A stretch of 64,000 nt of DNA, taken from contig CP159990.1 in NCBI GenBank assembly GCA_040702975.1, positions 2,914,001 through 2,978,000 on the forward strand. Direction: 5' to 3'. Both the position numbers and the translations under genes were made by a program. Source of the DNA: Roseburia hominis. GTDB lineage: Bacteria; Bacillota; Clostridia; Lachnospirales; Lachnospiraceae. This document shows positions 1-8,392 of the stretch, piece after piece (positions within the stretch are counted from its first letter, which is position 1; every line of letters starts with the position of its first letter). The notes beneath the pieces were generated by a model. It saw only the letters and a program-made list of their open reading frames with translations. It was not told where the DNA came from and ran no database searches.

Positions 1-1278
1 TTTCTCGTTGCCACAATCATTAAAACTACTTCCGGAGTCGAACCTTCTTATCACAAGAAGCGTTTCTCCACCTTCAACAATTCTATCCTGCAATTCAAAG
101 AATGGTTGATTGAAAACCAATGCCGTGATGTTTGTATGGAATCCACTGGAAAATACTGGGTTCCTGTATTTAACCTTTTGGAAGACGAAATCAACGTCAC
201 CATCGCTAATCCCAAATGGGTAAAAGCTGTCAAAGGTAATAAGGACGATACTAAGGATTCCAAATGGATTGGGGATTTGTTTCGGTTAGGTCTGGTTCCC
301 GGAAGTTATATCCCTTGTAAACCGATTCGTATCCTGCGTGAATTCACAAGATACCGTTACAAGCTGACTTCCTGCCGTTCCAGTGAAAAGAACAGATATC
401 AGAATGCGCTTACTGTTTGTAATGTCGCATTAGATTCGGTTGTTTCTGATATCTTTGGGAAATCAGCCACTTCTGTTATTGATTACCTAATCGAGCAATC
501 CGACAATTCCATCAACCACGAAGAAATAGCTTCCAGACTGCTTCGCTCCCTGAAGAAGAAGTCTGACCGTGTCATTGAATCCATCGAAGGGTACCAGATG
601 ACTGATTCCCAAAAATATCGTATGCGCCTCGTCCGCGCACATATGGATTATATCACATCTACAATAAATGATATAGACACTATGACTGATTCTTTGATTG
701 CACCCTATGAAAATGCTGTCCAGTTACTGTGTACCATTCCAGGTGTTGACCGTAATAGTGCTGTCACGATTATCTCTGAAATTGGTACCGATATGGCTCA
801 GTTTTCTAATTCCAAACGTTTATGCTGCTGGGCAGGATTAACACCTGGCAACAATGAATCCGCTGACAAGAAGAAATCTGTCAGAATAACACGTGCCGGT
901 GTCTACCTCAAACCTGCATTAGTACAAGTTGCTCATGCAGCCGTGAAATCTGATAAATCTTCTTACTACAAAACCAAATATGAACGAATCACAAAACGCC
1001 GTGGCAAGAAAAGAGCCATCATTGCCATCGCCCGGATGCTCCTGACTGCTGTCTACCAGATGCTGTCTACTGGCGAAGCGTGGAATCCGACCGATTTATT
1101 CAAAATAGATATGCCCGAACCTACTTTCTTTCACAGTAGTACCTCCCGTAAAATTTTTATAAGTTCTTTACTCTTCATTACGAATAGCAAACACATATCT
1201 TCCGTCAATATATTCAAACCCATTTTGTCTATAATATATTACAAGTTTTTCGTTTTCTGCAATCAGAATAATGTATAA
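1..1278 (+). CDS. IS110-family transposase, 5' end outside window, 3' end probably fused to flank
   Basis: The frame is open from base 1, so the start lies outside the window. The product is a DEDD-type (RuvC-like) transposase/recombinase; in IS110 elements this enzyme works with an element-encoded bridge RNA. Visible marks are MESTGKYW (about residues 46-53), an acidic stretch KGNKDDTKDSKW (about 78-89) and the C-terminal Tnp_20 region with IPGVD (about 245) and WAGLTPG (about 275). After DMPE near base 1115 the sequence stops resembling the family and becomes a low-complexity tail that overlaps the opposite-strand acetyltransferase. I infer that the true C-terminus is lost or that the reading frame runs through the element's right end. 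Activity is uncertain. Confidence 0.85.
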   Translation, partial: FLVATIIKTTSGVEPSYHKKRFSTFNNSILQFKEWLIENQCRDVCMESTGKYWVPVFNLLEDEINVTIANPKWVKAVKGNKDDTKDSKWIGDLFRLGLVPGSYIPCKPIRILREFTRYRYKLTSCRSSEKNRYQNALTVCNVALDSVVSDIFGKSATSVIDYLIEQSDNSINHEEIASRLLRSLKKKSDRVIESIEGYQMTDSQKYRMRLVRAHMDYITSTINDIDTMTDSLIAPYENAVQLLCTIPGVDRNSAVTIISEIGTDMAQFSNSKRLCCWAGLTPGNNESADKKKSVRITRAGVYLKPALVQVAHAAVKSDKSSYYKTKYERITKRRGKKRAIIAIARMLLTAVYQMLSTGEAWNPTDLFKIDMPEPTFFHSSTSRKIFISSLLFITNSKHISSVNIFKPILSIIYYKFFVFCNQNNV

Positions 1279-1572
1279 ATATTTGCTATATTTCTCCTTA
1301 ATTCTACGTAGCAGTTCTCTGCCAATTCCACGACCCTGATATAAAGGATTTACGCATAAGTAATGAATATATGCGGTTAGTTCGCCATCATCAATAGCAT
1401 TAATAAGTCCCACTAAATATCCGCCGTCCCATGCGGTAAAAACTGTCTCGCAGTTATCAAGTGCCTTTTTCACACGCTCTGGATAATTAGCAGACAACCA
1501 GCCAACGGATTGAAATATCTCTTTTATATCATTTGCTGAAAACACTCTTTTATCGGTATATATAATTTTCAT
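1168..1572 (-). CDS. GNAT-family N-acetyltransferase
   Basis: About 134 residues, the usual size of a single GNAT domain, which moves an acetyl group from acetyl-CoA to an amine. The acetyl-CoA loop is visible as VNPLYQGRGIGREL, followed by the typical C-terminal YYRQNGFEY. GTG at 1581 and ATG at 1578 are also in frame; ATG 1572 is preferred because AGGTGA sits five bases upstream. The substrate cannot be told. Its 3' end overlaps the tail of the converging IS110 reading frame. Confidence 0.8.
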   Translation of the reverse strand: MKIIYTDKRVFSANDIKEIFQSVGWLSANYPERVKKALDNCETVFTAWDGGYLVGLINAIDDGELTAYIHYLCVNPLYQGRGIGRELLRRIKEKYSKYLYIILIAENEKLVIYYRQNGFEYIDGRYVFAIRNEE

Positions 1573-1643
1573 TCCCATCACCTGCCTGATATGTACAATT
1601 CCATAGAATAGACTACCCTTACATATACAAAAATTGTTGAATT

Positions 1644-2126
1644 TTATTTCATCGCTTTCTGCATTTTATATTGACCCTCCAGCCTATTTTTAGGATTATC
1701 AATTTTAATAATATGAAAACCGCACTTATTGACATAGAAATTATGATTTCTGCTTGAAAAAATAGGCGTTTCAGTATTCCAAGTCTTTGTATCAGGATAT
1801 AATTTTTCAATCATATTCCACACTTTTGTGCCTAATCCTTGATTTTCATAAACCGGATCAATAAAGATATTCCCTAAGAAATTGTTATTATCTTGATTTA
1901 TCCAAAGAATCACCCCGCCAATTAACTGTTCATTCAAGAAAATGCAATATGAAGAAGCATTTTTATGCAATCCCCATTTTCTCAAAAAATTACCATTATC
2001 ATATCCATCAGGTCCACCTTTTTCCTCATCAAGATGTATTTTTGTATCTTCATCAAAAGCCCGCTCCATTATTTTTGTTAATTCGTTTATATGCAATTCC
2101 TCTAGTCTAATGAGTTCCGGTTCCAT
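1644..2126 (-). CDS. GNAT-family N-acetyltransferase
   Basis: A 160-residue acetyltransferase with the GNAT core IFIDPVYENQGLGTKVW and a C-terminal FYVNKCGFHII that resembles motif B. The reading frame is open further upstream (to 2219) but would then overlap the preceding gene. ATG 2126 has AAGGAAG six bases upstream and is taken as the start; ATG 2132 is the alternative. It follows another GNAT gene (2173-2781) in the same direction, probably in one transcript. The substrate is unknown. Confidence 0.8.
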   Translation of the reverse strand: MEPELIRLEELHINELTKIMERAFDEDTKIHLDEEKGGPDGYDNGNFLRKWGLHKNASSYCIFLNEQLIGGVILWINQDNNNFLGNIFIDPVYENQGLGTKVWNMIEKLYPDTKTWNTETPIFSSRNHNFYVNKCGFHIIKIDNPKNRLEGQYKMQKAMK

Positions 2127-2172
2127 ATCCATCTTCCTTTCTGTTCGGTCAATTATCCGGATTAGTAGTTTC

Positions 2173-2781
2173 CTATTTCTTATTGAGAACCCAATAGTAT
2201 TTATACTGACTGCCATCATGTCCGGTCAGAGCCTGATCTGATTCTTCAAACCCCAGTACCGCCAATGCCTGAATACGTTCTTTTGCGGTTGGAACTGCTT
2301 TCGTTGCCAGCATCCGGCAGGAAAACATGTCAAACGCCGGAGTGCCTATCTGTTGTAAAATTTCCTTTATCACATCTGCTTTTTCATAATCACTTCGCAG
2401 ATCCAGACGCAGCAGCCCGCAGTCTGTGAAATAATCCTCAGCATCCCTGTGGAATAATTCAACCGTTCCTATGACTTCTTCCTCTTTATGGCTGAAAATA
2501 CTCCATCTCACAAACCCTCTTCTTTCATACTCCCAAAGCCAGTAGCTGACTGCCTCCCTCATCCTTTCCAGGGATGTATAATGGAAGTCATCCCCACCGC
2601 AATTATCACTGTTGAAAAAAGGAACCGCCTTCCCGTCCGAATAAACCTTCAGCAAATCCTCCGCATCACTTTCTGCGACCAGACGTAAGCAGTAATTTCC
2701 ATCGTCAAAAACCGGACAATCCTGATACACATCCTCAAAAGTTCCCTGATCTCCAGGCAACGCTTTTACAAATTCACTCAT
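2173..2781 (-). CDS. RimJ/RimL-like GNAT acetyltransferase
   Basis: A 202-residue protein whose layout fits the GNAT_3 (RimJ/RimL-like) group: an N-terminal LRLVAESDAEDLLKVYSD strand-helix, a central RWSIFSHKEEEVIGTVELF strand pair, and a C-terminal LATKAVPTAKERIQALAVLGF that corresponds to the region around the acetyl-CoA binding helix. The classic Q/RxxGxG/A loop is poorly conserved, so catalytic activity is less certain than for its neighbours. It is the first gene of a short GNAT pair. Confidence 0.7.
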   Translation of the reverse strand: MSEFVKALPGDQGTFEDVYQDCPVFDDGNYCLRLVAESDAEDLLKVYSDGKAVPFFNSDNCGGDDFHYTSLERMREAVSYWLWEYERRGFVRWSIFSHKEEEVIGTVELFHRDAEDYFTDCGLLRLDLRSDYEKADVIKEILQQIGTPAFDMFSCRMLATKAVPTAKERIQALAVLGFEESDQALTGHDGSQYKYYWVLNKK

Positions 2782-2872
2782 CTTATGATCCTCTCTTTTT
2801 TACCTTCCGCCATACGCGCAGAATACTCCATGTGCCATAGAACATCTCCATCATACCATACTTCTGCGACAG

Positions 2873-3793
2873 CTATATGTCGTAATTAGATAAAAATTTT
2901 TGAGCAGTCTCGATCAGTTCATTTCGGCAGGCTTCCGGAGAAATGACTTCCACACGGTTTCCCATACTCAAAAGCAGGGCTTTCCACGAGCGTTCTCCAG
3001 GCGGAACCTGAATCCATATTCTTGATTTTTCCTCCGACCGTTCTTCTATTTGGCTGTCCGGAAAGTACTCTTCCATCAAGCACGTATCTTTCTTATCAAA
3101 CGCTACCTCCAGTGTAATACAAGTTTCACCATATGCCCTGTCTGACTGCTCCATAAGCTCCTTTACCGCCGGATGCTTTCTGTCAGACTTTCCCGATGTA
3201 ATTTGAGGCTTGCGGATTCGTGCAACTTTAAAGGTACGATACGCCTCCTGTGGAACAGACCATGCAAATAAATACCAGGAATACCATTTATACTGGATAG
3301 CAAGAGGTTCAACCAACCGCTGTGTTTCTTTTCCCTGCGCATCCCTGTAGAAAAATTCAACCAGTGCCTTTGTCTCAATTGCCCGTTTCAGCATCTGATT
3401 CACCTTTTGCACCTGTTGATTCTCCCTGGCGATTCCAAAATCAAAAAAGATACTCTGCTCCTGATCCCTGTCCAGAAGTACATGATACTTTTCAATTAAA
3501 CCTGCCAGCGTTTCATTTGCATATGAGGTTGCCAGGCTTTCCAGTGCCTGCTGAATCAACTGCTGTTCTTCCTGATGGATATTACAGTTTCTAACCTTAT
3601 ATGACGGCAAAATGGAATATCCCCCGCTCTTTCCCTGGTTAGAATATACAGGAATCCCTGCTTCTGCAATGCTGACCATATCTCTCTGTATAGTTCGGAC
3701 AGAAACATGGAACCGTTCCCCCAGATCTCTGGCGGAAACATTCTCATGATTCAAAAGATAAATAACAATTTCCAACAGTCTGTCTATTTTCAT
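2873..3793 (-). CDS. YafY-type transcriptional regulator with HTH and WYL domains
   Basis: A 306-residue regulator. Residues about 1-60 form a winged helix-turn-helix (DLGERFHVSVRTIQRDM, then SGGYSILP in the wing). The middle carries a WYL domain, with WYSWYLFAW near residue 165 and the R-x-F-K-V-A-R-I strand that follows. WYL domains bind ligands, in several known cases nucleic acid or nucleotides, and control the attached HTH. Length is normal for the family. No obvious target operator was found; the neighbouring genes (GNATs, peptidase E) are candidates only by position. Confidence 0.85.
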   Translation of the reverse strand: MKIDRLLEIVIYLLNHENVSARDLGERFHVSVRTIQRDMVSIAEAGIPVYSNQGKSGGYSILPSYKVRNCNIHQEEQQLIQQALESLATSYANETLAGLIEKYHVLLDRDQEQSIFFDFGIARENQQVQKVNQMLKRAIETKALVEFFYRDAQGKETQRLVEPLAIQYKWYSWYLFAWSVPQEAYRTFKVARIRKPQITSGKSDRKHPAVKELMEQSDRAYGETCITLEVAFDKKDTCLMEEYFPDSQIEERSEEKSRIWIQVPPGERSWKALLLSMGNRVEVISPEACRNELIETAQKFLSNYDI

Positions 3794-3855
3794 TTGAACA
3801 GCCCTCCCTAATGATACCGATTCGCAGTTTTTGTTTTAGCCCAATCAACTGGAAG

Positions 3856-4470
3856 TTAGTAAACAACTTCTTGATGTTCTCCGTGAATGAATACAACTTG
3901 ACCATCGGCCAATTCAATCACCCCATTCTTAGGCACTTCTCCACAAGAATTTCCCTTTTCAGCGTGTGGAATCAATGGATTTGTTAAATACCCTAGTCCA
4001 TCAGCAAAATTTCCAGCAGCGACCATGCTGCCCGCGCTGATTCCGAGATATACCAAGCCGCACTCTACCGCCTGCTTAAGCGGCTCCGAAAACCCGGTTC
4101 TATTTATTTCTTGCAAAAGTGCTGCGGCATTTCCTCCACAAAAAACAATGATATCATACTGGACAAGTTCCTCCGCGCTCATCAAACGAATCTGTGCGGG
4201 TATGTTGTTAACATAGCTTGAATATGTCCTTTCATATCCGTCGGAAAGCAGAAGCGCCAAATCATACAGAAGGATATTATTGAGTGGAATTCCCATGCTC
4301 ATAAGTCGTTCCATGCATATAATAATTCCTTCCCTTGCACCATCATTTTCCACTGCGGCAGATGGTACAAAAATCACTTTTGTGTTTTTGGGTTCTTTAT
4401 CGATACACTCCCAAAGTAATTTCGCGGTCTTATTATTTAAGCCACTGGAGCTCAAAAAAAGGTTTCTCAT
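3856..4470 (-). CDS. Peptidase E-like protein, family S51 (type 1 glutamine amidotransferase-like fold)
   Basis: A 204-residue protein similar to alpha-aspartyl dipeptidase PepE. The start MRNLFLSSSGL is typical. FCGGNAAALL (about 111-120) is the conserved glycine turn and LGISAGSMVAAG (about 142-153) contains the nucleophile serine of the S51 family. A C-terminal FIHGEHQEV supplies a histidine. The expected action is cleavage of Asp-X dipeptides in the cytoplasm; cyanophycinase-like relatives share the motifs. SD-like AGAAAAGAA precedes the ATG. Confidence 0.8.
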   Translation of the reverse strand: MRNLFLSSSGLNNKTAKLLWECIDKEPKNTKVIFVPSAAVENDGAREGIIICMERLMSMGIPLNNILLYDLALLLSDGYERTYSSYVNNIPAQIRLMSAEELVQYDIIVFCGGNAAALLQEINRTGFSEPLKQAVECGLVYLGISAGSMVAAGNFADGLGYLTNPLIPHAEKGNSCGEVPKNGVIELADGQVVFIHGEHQEVVY

Positions 4471-4593
4471 TTCTTTTCTCCCTCTTCTTTTTTCTTATCA
4501 TATCAGTAAATATGACTGCTGTCTTTCTTTCATCTGGCGAATGGACTCTCATATCAGGAGAATGCACGGCGCCCTTCCGAATTTCTTCATCAG

Positions 4594-4689
4594 TTAGGTC
4601 TTTCCCGCCTCCCATTCCTCCAAAAGCCTCATTGCAAACCGCTTTATGTTTCCTGATGTAAGGAGTTTCTCTATTTCTTTTATGTCCAT
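4594..4689 (-). CDS. Possible 31-residue helical peptide
   Basis: A short reading frame with a strong ribosome binding site (AGGAAGGAAA, about 8 bases from ATG), encoding a basic, amphipathic helix beginning MDIKEIEKLL and ending EEWEAGKT. In the next frame the sequence continues as TDEEIRKGAVHSPDM and onward to the start of the peptidase E gene, so it could be the N-terminal part of a frameshifted small gene. I do not recognise a family. Translation is supported only by the ribosome binding site. Confidence 0.35.
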   Translation of the reverse strand: MDIKEIEKLLTSGNIKRFAMRLLEEWEAGKT

Positions 4690-4744
4690 TTCTATTTCCT
4701 TCCTGTGCATCAAATTCCAAATTTTACTTTTCTACTGCAAATAT

Positions 4745-5332
4745 TTACCTTAAGTCATTTGCAAAAACCCATGAATAGAACAATTTTTTTGGTGGTTTTA
4801 TATATTCATAGTCAAGCTGGATTGGTGTAGTCTCAACAATATTTATGGCTTGTTCAAGTACTTCGCTGATTGATTTACCAGCAACATCAATTTCTACTTC
4901 ATTGATAAGAGGGCTTCGCTTAATATTTTTTTCGTTCATTTTTTTCTGCAGTTCAAAATCTATAAGACCATTATTAGGGCGATTTCTCATTTGCTCTTGA
5001 ATTTGATGCAAATCACTGCATATAAGCTTTATCGTTACAAAGTCTGTTCCTTTAAATACAACAGGAATATCCGCTGTTCTCAAATCGTCGATGTCAGAAG
5101 CAATAATATTTTTATAGCCTAGCCTATGAAAGCAAAACAACATCGCCACCTGATTTTCCCAACAGGTAAGTTCTTCAAGTTCCCCGGTCATTGGCTCAGA
5201 ACCATCCCGTGATATAAATTCGGGTATCATATGCTGTTCTATACAAGTGGTTTTATAATGCCTAAGCAATCCGTCAGCTAACGTAGTTTTTCCTATTCCG
5301 CTTGCTCCAGTGATAAAAATAAAATCTTTCAT
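4745..5332 (-). CDS. P-loop NTPase, AAA_33/kinase-like
   Basis: A 195-residue protein with a Walker A motif GASGIGKT at residues 8-15 (counting from ATG 5332), a possible Walker B-like strand at NIIASDIDDL, and a NMP-kinase-like arginine pair QMRNRPNN. This is the layout of small-molecule kinases that act on unknown substrates. ATG 5332 is chosen because GGAGA lies seven bases upstream; the in-frame TTG at 5338 has no such site. No partner genes point to a substrate. Confidence 0.7.
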   Translation of the reverse strand: MKDFIFITGASGIGKTTLADGLLRHYKTTCIEQHMIPEFISRDGSEPMTGELEELTCWENQVAMLFCFHRLGYKNIIASDIDDLRTADIPVVFKGTDFVTIKLICSDLHQIQEQMRNRPNNGLIDFELQKKMNEKNIKRSPLINEVEIDVAGKSISEVLEQAINIVETTPIQLDYEYIKPPKKLFYSWVFANDLR

Positions 5333-5455
5333 TCCCAAGTCTCCATAAAATCAAAGTTATCCTTACAATTTCCGAATCACGTTAAATCCAGCTTCTATTA
5401 AATCATCTTTTGAAAGTTCCATTTCCAGCTTTCATAGACCTCCAAAAGCTGAAAT

Positions 5456-5923
5456 TTACCGATACTTTTCCAATCTCAATAAACCTTCTTTGTCAGGTAC
5501 TCGAATGTGGTTTTTATAATCATATCCCATCTTTCTATAAAAAGGCGTTCCCGTAATAGATGCCGGAATCTCGATTCTTTTTGATCTCAAAAAATATTCA
5601 TCCCGTTCAAGTGTTTCAATAATTTTTCTTCCAATTCCTTTTCCTTGATATTCAGGCAAAACAAAAATGGTGAACAGGCTGCTTTCATCTTCCTTGTCCC
5701 AGTAGGGTCCGATTGCCCCGCAACCAACGATTTTATGTTGGTCGCACACGACATAAAAATGTGTCCACTTTGCACGCTCCAATATATTATGAGGCTGTAA
5801 AATCTTCACTTCATTTTCAATGTATTCGAAGGAATAATCTTTTATATTCGTTGTCCTAAGAGTTGTTACAATTAATGCAGAAACTTCGTCTGCATCCGTA
5901 TCTTGAAATTTCCGTATGTTCAC
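5456..5923 (-). CDS. GNAT-family N-acetyltransferase
   Basis: 155 residues, one GNAT domain. FVLPEYQGKGIGRKIIETL (about residues 88-106) is the acetyl-CoA binding loop and helix; VVCDQHKIVGCGAIGPYWD is the preceding beta pair and FYRKMGYDYKNH the C-terminal motif. Substrate unknown. It stands alone between the kinase gene and the PHP-hydrolase operon. Confidence 0.82.
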   Translation of the reverse strand: MNIRKFQDTDADEVSALIVTTLRTTNIKDYSFEYIENEVKILQPHNILERAKWTHFYVVCDQHKIVGCGAIGPYWDKEDESSLFTIFVLPEYQGKGIGRKIIETLERDEYFLRSKRIEIPASITGTPFYRKMGYDYKNHIRVPDKEGLLRLEKYR

Positions 5924-5969
5924 AAGTATACCCCCCTAAATTCCAGCTTGTATTGCTAACTTTTTACTA

Positions 5970-6755
5970 CTAATCAGCAAGTAACTCTTCCATTTCACGT
6001 ATTAGCCTGCCAACATTTTGCGGAACATGTGCGTCCGAAGCTGTTAATATCCGTACATAATTCTTTTGCATAGCTTTTAACATTTCTTTGTTCATCCCCA
6101 ACCTGGAATCACAATAATTGATTGCCAGACCACTGCTTTCCTCAATGTACATATGATTTTCTTTTAATGCAGCTGCAAGTTCATTATATTCTACGTCATA
6201 GTTATTAACTGGATATGCGCCAAAACACTGCAAAGAATTCGGATGTGCCAACCCGGTGAACAGCTTACTTTTCACTAATGTACGCATTAAATTATAATAA
6301 CGCTGATATAATGAATTCAAATCATAATCTTCTTTCTTCCATGGTTGCTTCATATGGCTGAATGCCCATCCATCAATAAAATGAATCGAACCAACAAGGA
6401 AATCAAAAGGATACGTTCCCTTAATTCTTTTTATATCCTCTTCATGCCCTGGAGAATAACAAACCTCTAATCCAAATTTTATCCTGATTGGAAACTGCTC
6501 TTTCTTCATATTTTCTATGAAATCCGTATATTCTTTCAATGGTCGTGCTGCTTCAAGTTTTTTTCTATACCATTGATTTTGATATGCATTGTAATGTGAC
6601 ATTTCATCATACAGACTCTGACATTCTTTAAAAATATGAGTGTGTTCCAGAAAATATATTTCATCAATATCCCTCACTAAAGCATATCGTATAAATTCCT
6701 GTATCCACTCAACACAATATTTCCCTTTTTCTAAATGAACATGAGCATCAACCAT
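5970..6755 (-). CDS. PHP-domain phosphoesterase of the HisJ (histidinol-phosphatase) type
   Basis: A 261-residue metal-dependent hydrolase. The first PHP motif DAHVHLEKG lies directly after the start (MVDAHVHL), EHTHIF comes near residue 40, and the late metal ligands appear in LAHPNSLQ and in LTASDAHVPQNVG at the C-terminus. ATG 6755 has GGGAGG nine bases upstream; the longer frame upstream is coding for the preceding kinase. No his genes are near, so the substrate may not be histidinol phosphate. The start overlaps the kinase stop (ATGGTTGA), which indicates translational coupling in a DeoR-kinase-PHP operon. Confidence 0.8.
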   Translation of the reverse strand: MVDAHVHLEKGKYCVEWIQEFIRYALVRDIDEIYFLEHTHIFKECQSLYDEMSHYNAYQNQWYRKKLEAARPLKEYTDFIENMKKEQFPIRIKFGLEVCYSPGHEEDIKRIKGTYPFDFLVGSIHFIDGWAFSHMKQPWKKEDYDLNSLYQRYYNLMRTLVKSKLFTGLAHPNSLQCFGAYPVNNYDVEYNELAAALKENHMYIEESSGLAINYCDSRLGMNKEMLKAMQKNYVRILTASDAHVPQNVGRLIREMEELLAD

Positions 6756-7352
6756 GCATGATTTCCTCCCTGCAATCCACGATTTGCTGCAACAACTTTT
6801 CTTTATCAATCCGGGTAAAATCCGTTGTATCCAAAATAATGTGTGGGCCATTTGCTACAAAACTGTCCATACCCCTATTAACAATTCCATTTACAAAGCT
6901 TTCATACGGAATCGATGCCACAAAATTATTTTGTATTTTTCAGGATAGCAATCATTTACAATATGCCCCCGATGCCTGTCCGGACTATCATTTCTTTTTA
7001 AAAAGCGTTGATATATTTTCTCATAATCTCCTGTTAAAGTAACAGTAATCGCTTTATATGAATATTTTTCAAGAATTGCAACTAATCCCTCTTTTGATAC
7101 ATTTTCAAAATTGTTTTCTAAAATAAAGGATTGTCCCCTTTTCATGAGCTGTTCAGCCATATAATACATGATATTCATGCCCGCAATACCTAACATAACC
7201 TTTTCTTCTCTTGAACGAAATCCAATCGTATCATACAGCAATTCTTTAATTTTATCTTTTGAAATAACTGGTAAGCCTAAATACTCTGCTAAAACTTCCG
7301 CCATTGTACTCTTTCCCGCAGCCGGAATTCCTGTAACCAATATACAATACAT
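6748..7352 (-). pseudogene. P-loop kinase gene with a one-base frameshift
   Basis: The first frame gives Walker A GIPAAGKST (residues 8-16) and continues to NDCYPEKY, then runs into a stop at 6891. A neighbouring frame continues the same protein without a gap: ASIPYESFVNGIVNRGMD, then IILDTTDFTRID, ending REEIMHG at 6748. The switch point is a run of five A residues in GAAAAATAC (about 6934-6938 on the reverse strand); six would restore one 201-residue frame. The protein would be a small-molecule kinase with an AAA_33-like fold. The cause may be a true mutation, transcriptional slippage on the A-run, or a homopolymer sequencing error; the sequence alone cannot decide. Confidence 0.75.
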
Positions 7353-7369
7353 ATGCAGGATCTCCTATT

Positions 7370-8143
7370 CTATAAATTTACCACTTGGACTTTTATACCA
7401 ATATCCTCTGCTTGTACCAAAAAATCTTCTGACACCCTTTCATCTGTTATTAACAAATCATAATCCTCTATTTTGCACACAGAATGAATGGAATTCCACC
7501 CTATTTTTTTAGAAGGATATAGCCCAATATTCATTTTACTATTTTCCATAACAGCTTTTCCAAAGTCAACTCCGGAACTACTGTGTATAGAAGCTCCAAA
7601 CTCTATTGAAAGAGCCGAGTGGGACAAAAACGATTTATCAATCTGAATATTCTTTACCATTTGGATTGTATAAAAATCGTGGCAATGGCCACGGTGAGAC
7701 ATTTCCCCTCCCAGGAGGATAACTGAAATACTTTCCTTTTTTCTCAGGTTATCTGCAATCGTAACCGAATTTGTCAAAACTGTTATCTCTAATTCATCCG
7801 GCAGATTTAAAGCCATATAATATCCAACAGAGGAAGTGGTAATATATATTACATCATGTTCTTTAATATATTTTATTGCACACTTTGCTACTGCCATATA
7901 ATCTTCTCTAATCTCTGGCAGATCTTTCGGATTATACATTTTTTCCGGATAGACTCTTTTTGGATCTATCGTAATAGCTCCTCCATGTGTTCTCTGTAAC
8001 ACCCCTTTTTTCTCTAACAACCTCAAATCTCTTCTGGCACAATCTGCTGATATATGATATAGCTCCTGAATTTCGGACACCATAATTCTTCCAGTCTCAT
8101 TGACTCTCTTTACAATATCCTTTTGCCTTTCTTCCATAAACAT
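7370..8143 (-). CDS. DeoR-family transcriptional regulator
   Basis: About 257 residues. The N-terminal HTH_DeoR is clear: RQKDIVKRVNETGRIMVSEI, then the recognition helix region SADCARRDLRLLEKKGVLQR with the wing THGGA. The C-terminal two-thirds has the DeoR sensor (ribose-5-phosphate isomerase-like) layout with ITTSSVGYYMA and VLTNSVTIADNL, which usually binds a sugar phosphate. ATG 8143 is preferred to the upstream GTG at 8158. It heads an operon with a kinase and a PHP phosphoesterase, consistent with local control of phosphorylated-sugar metabolism (inference). Confidence 0.85.
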   Translation of the reverse strand: MFMEERQKDIVKRVNETGRIMVSEIQELYHISADCARRDLRLLEKKGVLQRTHGGAITIDPKRVYPEKMYNPKDLPEIREDYMAVAKCAIKYIKEHDVIYITTSSVGYYMALNLPDELEITVLTNSVTIADNLRKKESISVILLGGEMSHRGHCHDFYTIQMVKNIQIDKSFLSHSALSIEFGASIHSSSGVDFGKAVMENSKMNIGLYPSKKIGWNSIHSVCKIEDYDLLITDERVSEDFLVQAEDIGIKVQVVNL

Positions 8144-8161
8144 AATTCTTTCTACCACCGC

Positions 8162-8201
8162 TCATTTATGCTTATTTACATTTGTTTATTCTTGTTTATG
8201 T
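8162..8201 (-). promoter_or_regulatory. Four 10-bp direct repeats upstream of the deoR-type gene, possible operator
   Basis: On the minus strand the sequence reads as four helically phased units: CATAAACAAG, AATAAACAAA, TGTAAATAAG, CATAAATGAG, ending about 19 bases before the regulator's start codon. DeoR-family proteins often bind short direct repeats near their own promoters, so an autoregulatory operator is likely. The regulator-site pairing is an inference. Confidence 0.5.
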
Positions 8202-8392
8202 TTTATTATACACAATTTCTTTGAGTATGCAATACCCTTTTTCAATATTTTCAAGCCGACAACTCAGCGATTGCCCTCCTAGCAGCTACCTGGCTTTCTT
8301 TCCTAATTACTTTTTCTAAAGCACTATCCATACCATATCTTCATGAAAAAGCACCCGCCAGTCATCATCAACACTGACAGATGCTCTCACCC

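Noticed and set aside
4433..4720. Ninety-five-residue frame overlapping the peptidase E start
   Set aside because: It overlaps a well supported gene and its own start has no ribosome binding site; only the short frame at 4594-4689 has one.
5363..5422. Nineteen-residue frame MELSKDDLIEAGFNVIRKL upstream of the kinase gene
   Set aside because: Too short, no good ribosome binding site; at most the remnant of another gene.
8251..8331. Twenty-six-residue frame MDSALEKVIRKESQVAARRA and onward between the DeoR gene and the hypothetical gene
   Set aside because: Helical and gene-like in composition but with a poor ribosome binding site; perhaps a remnant, not supported as a gene.
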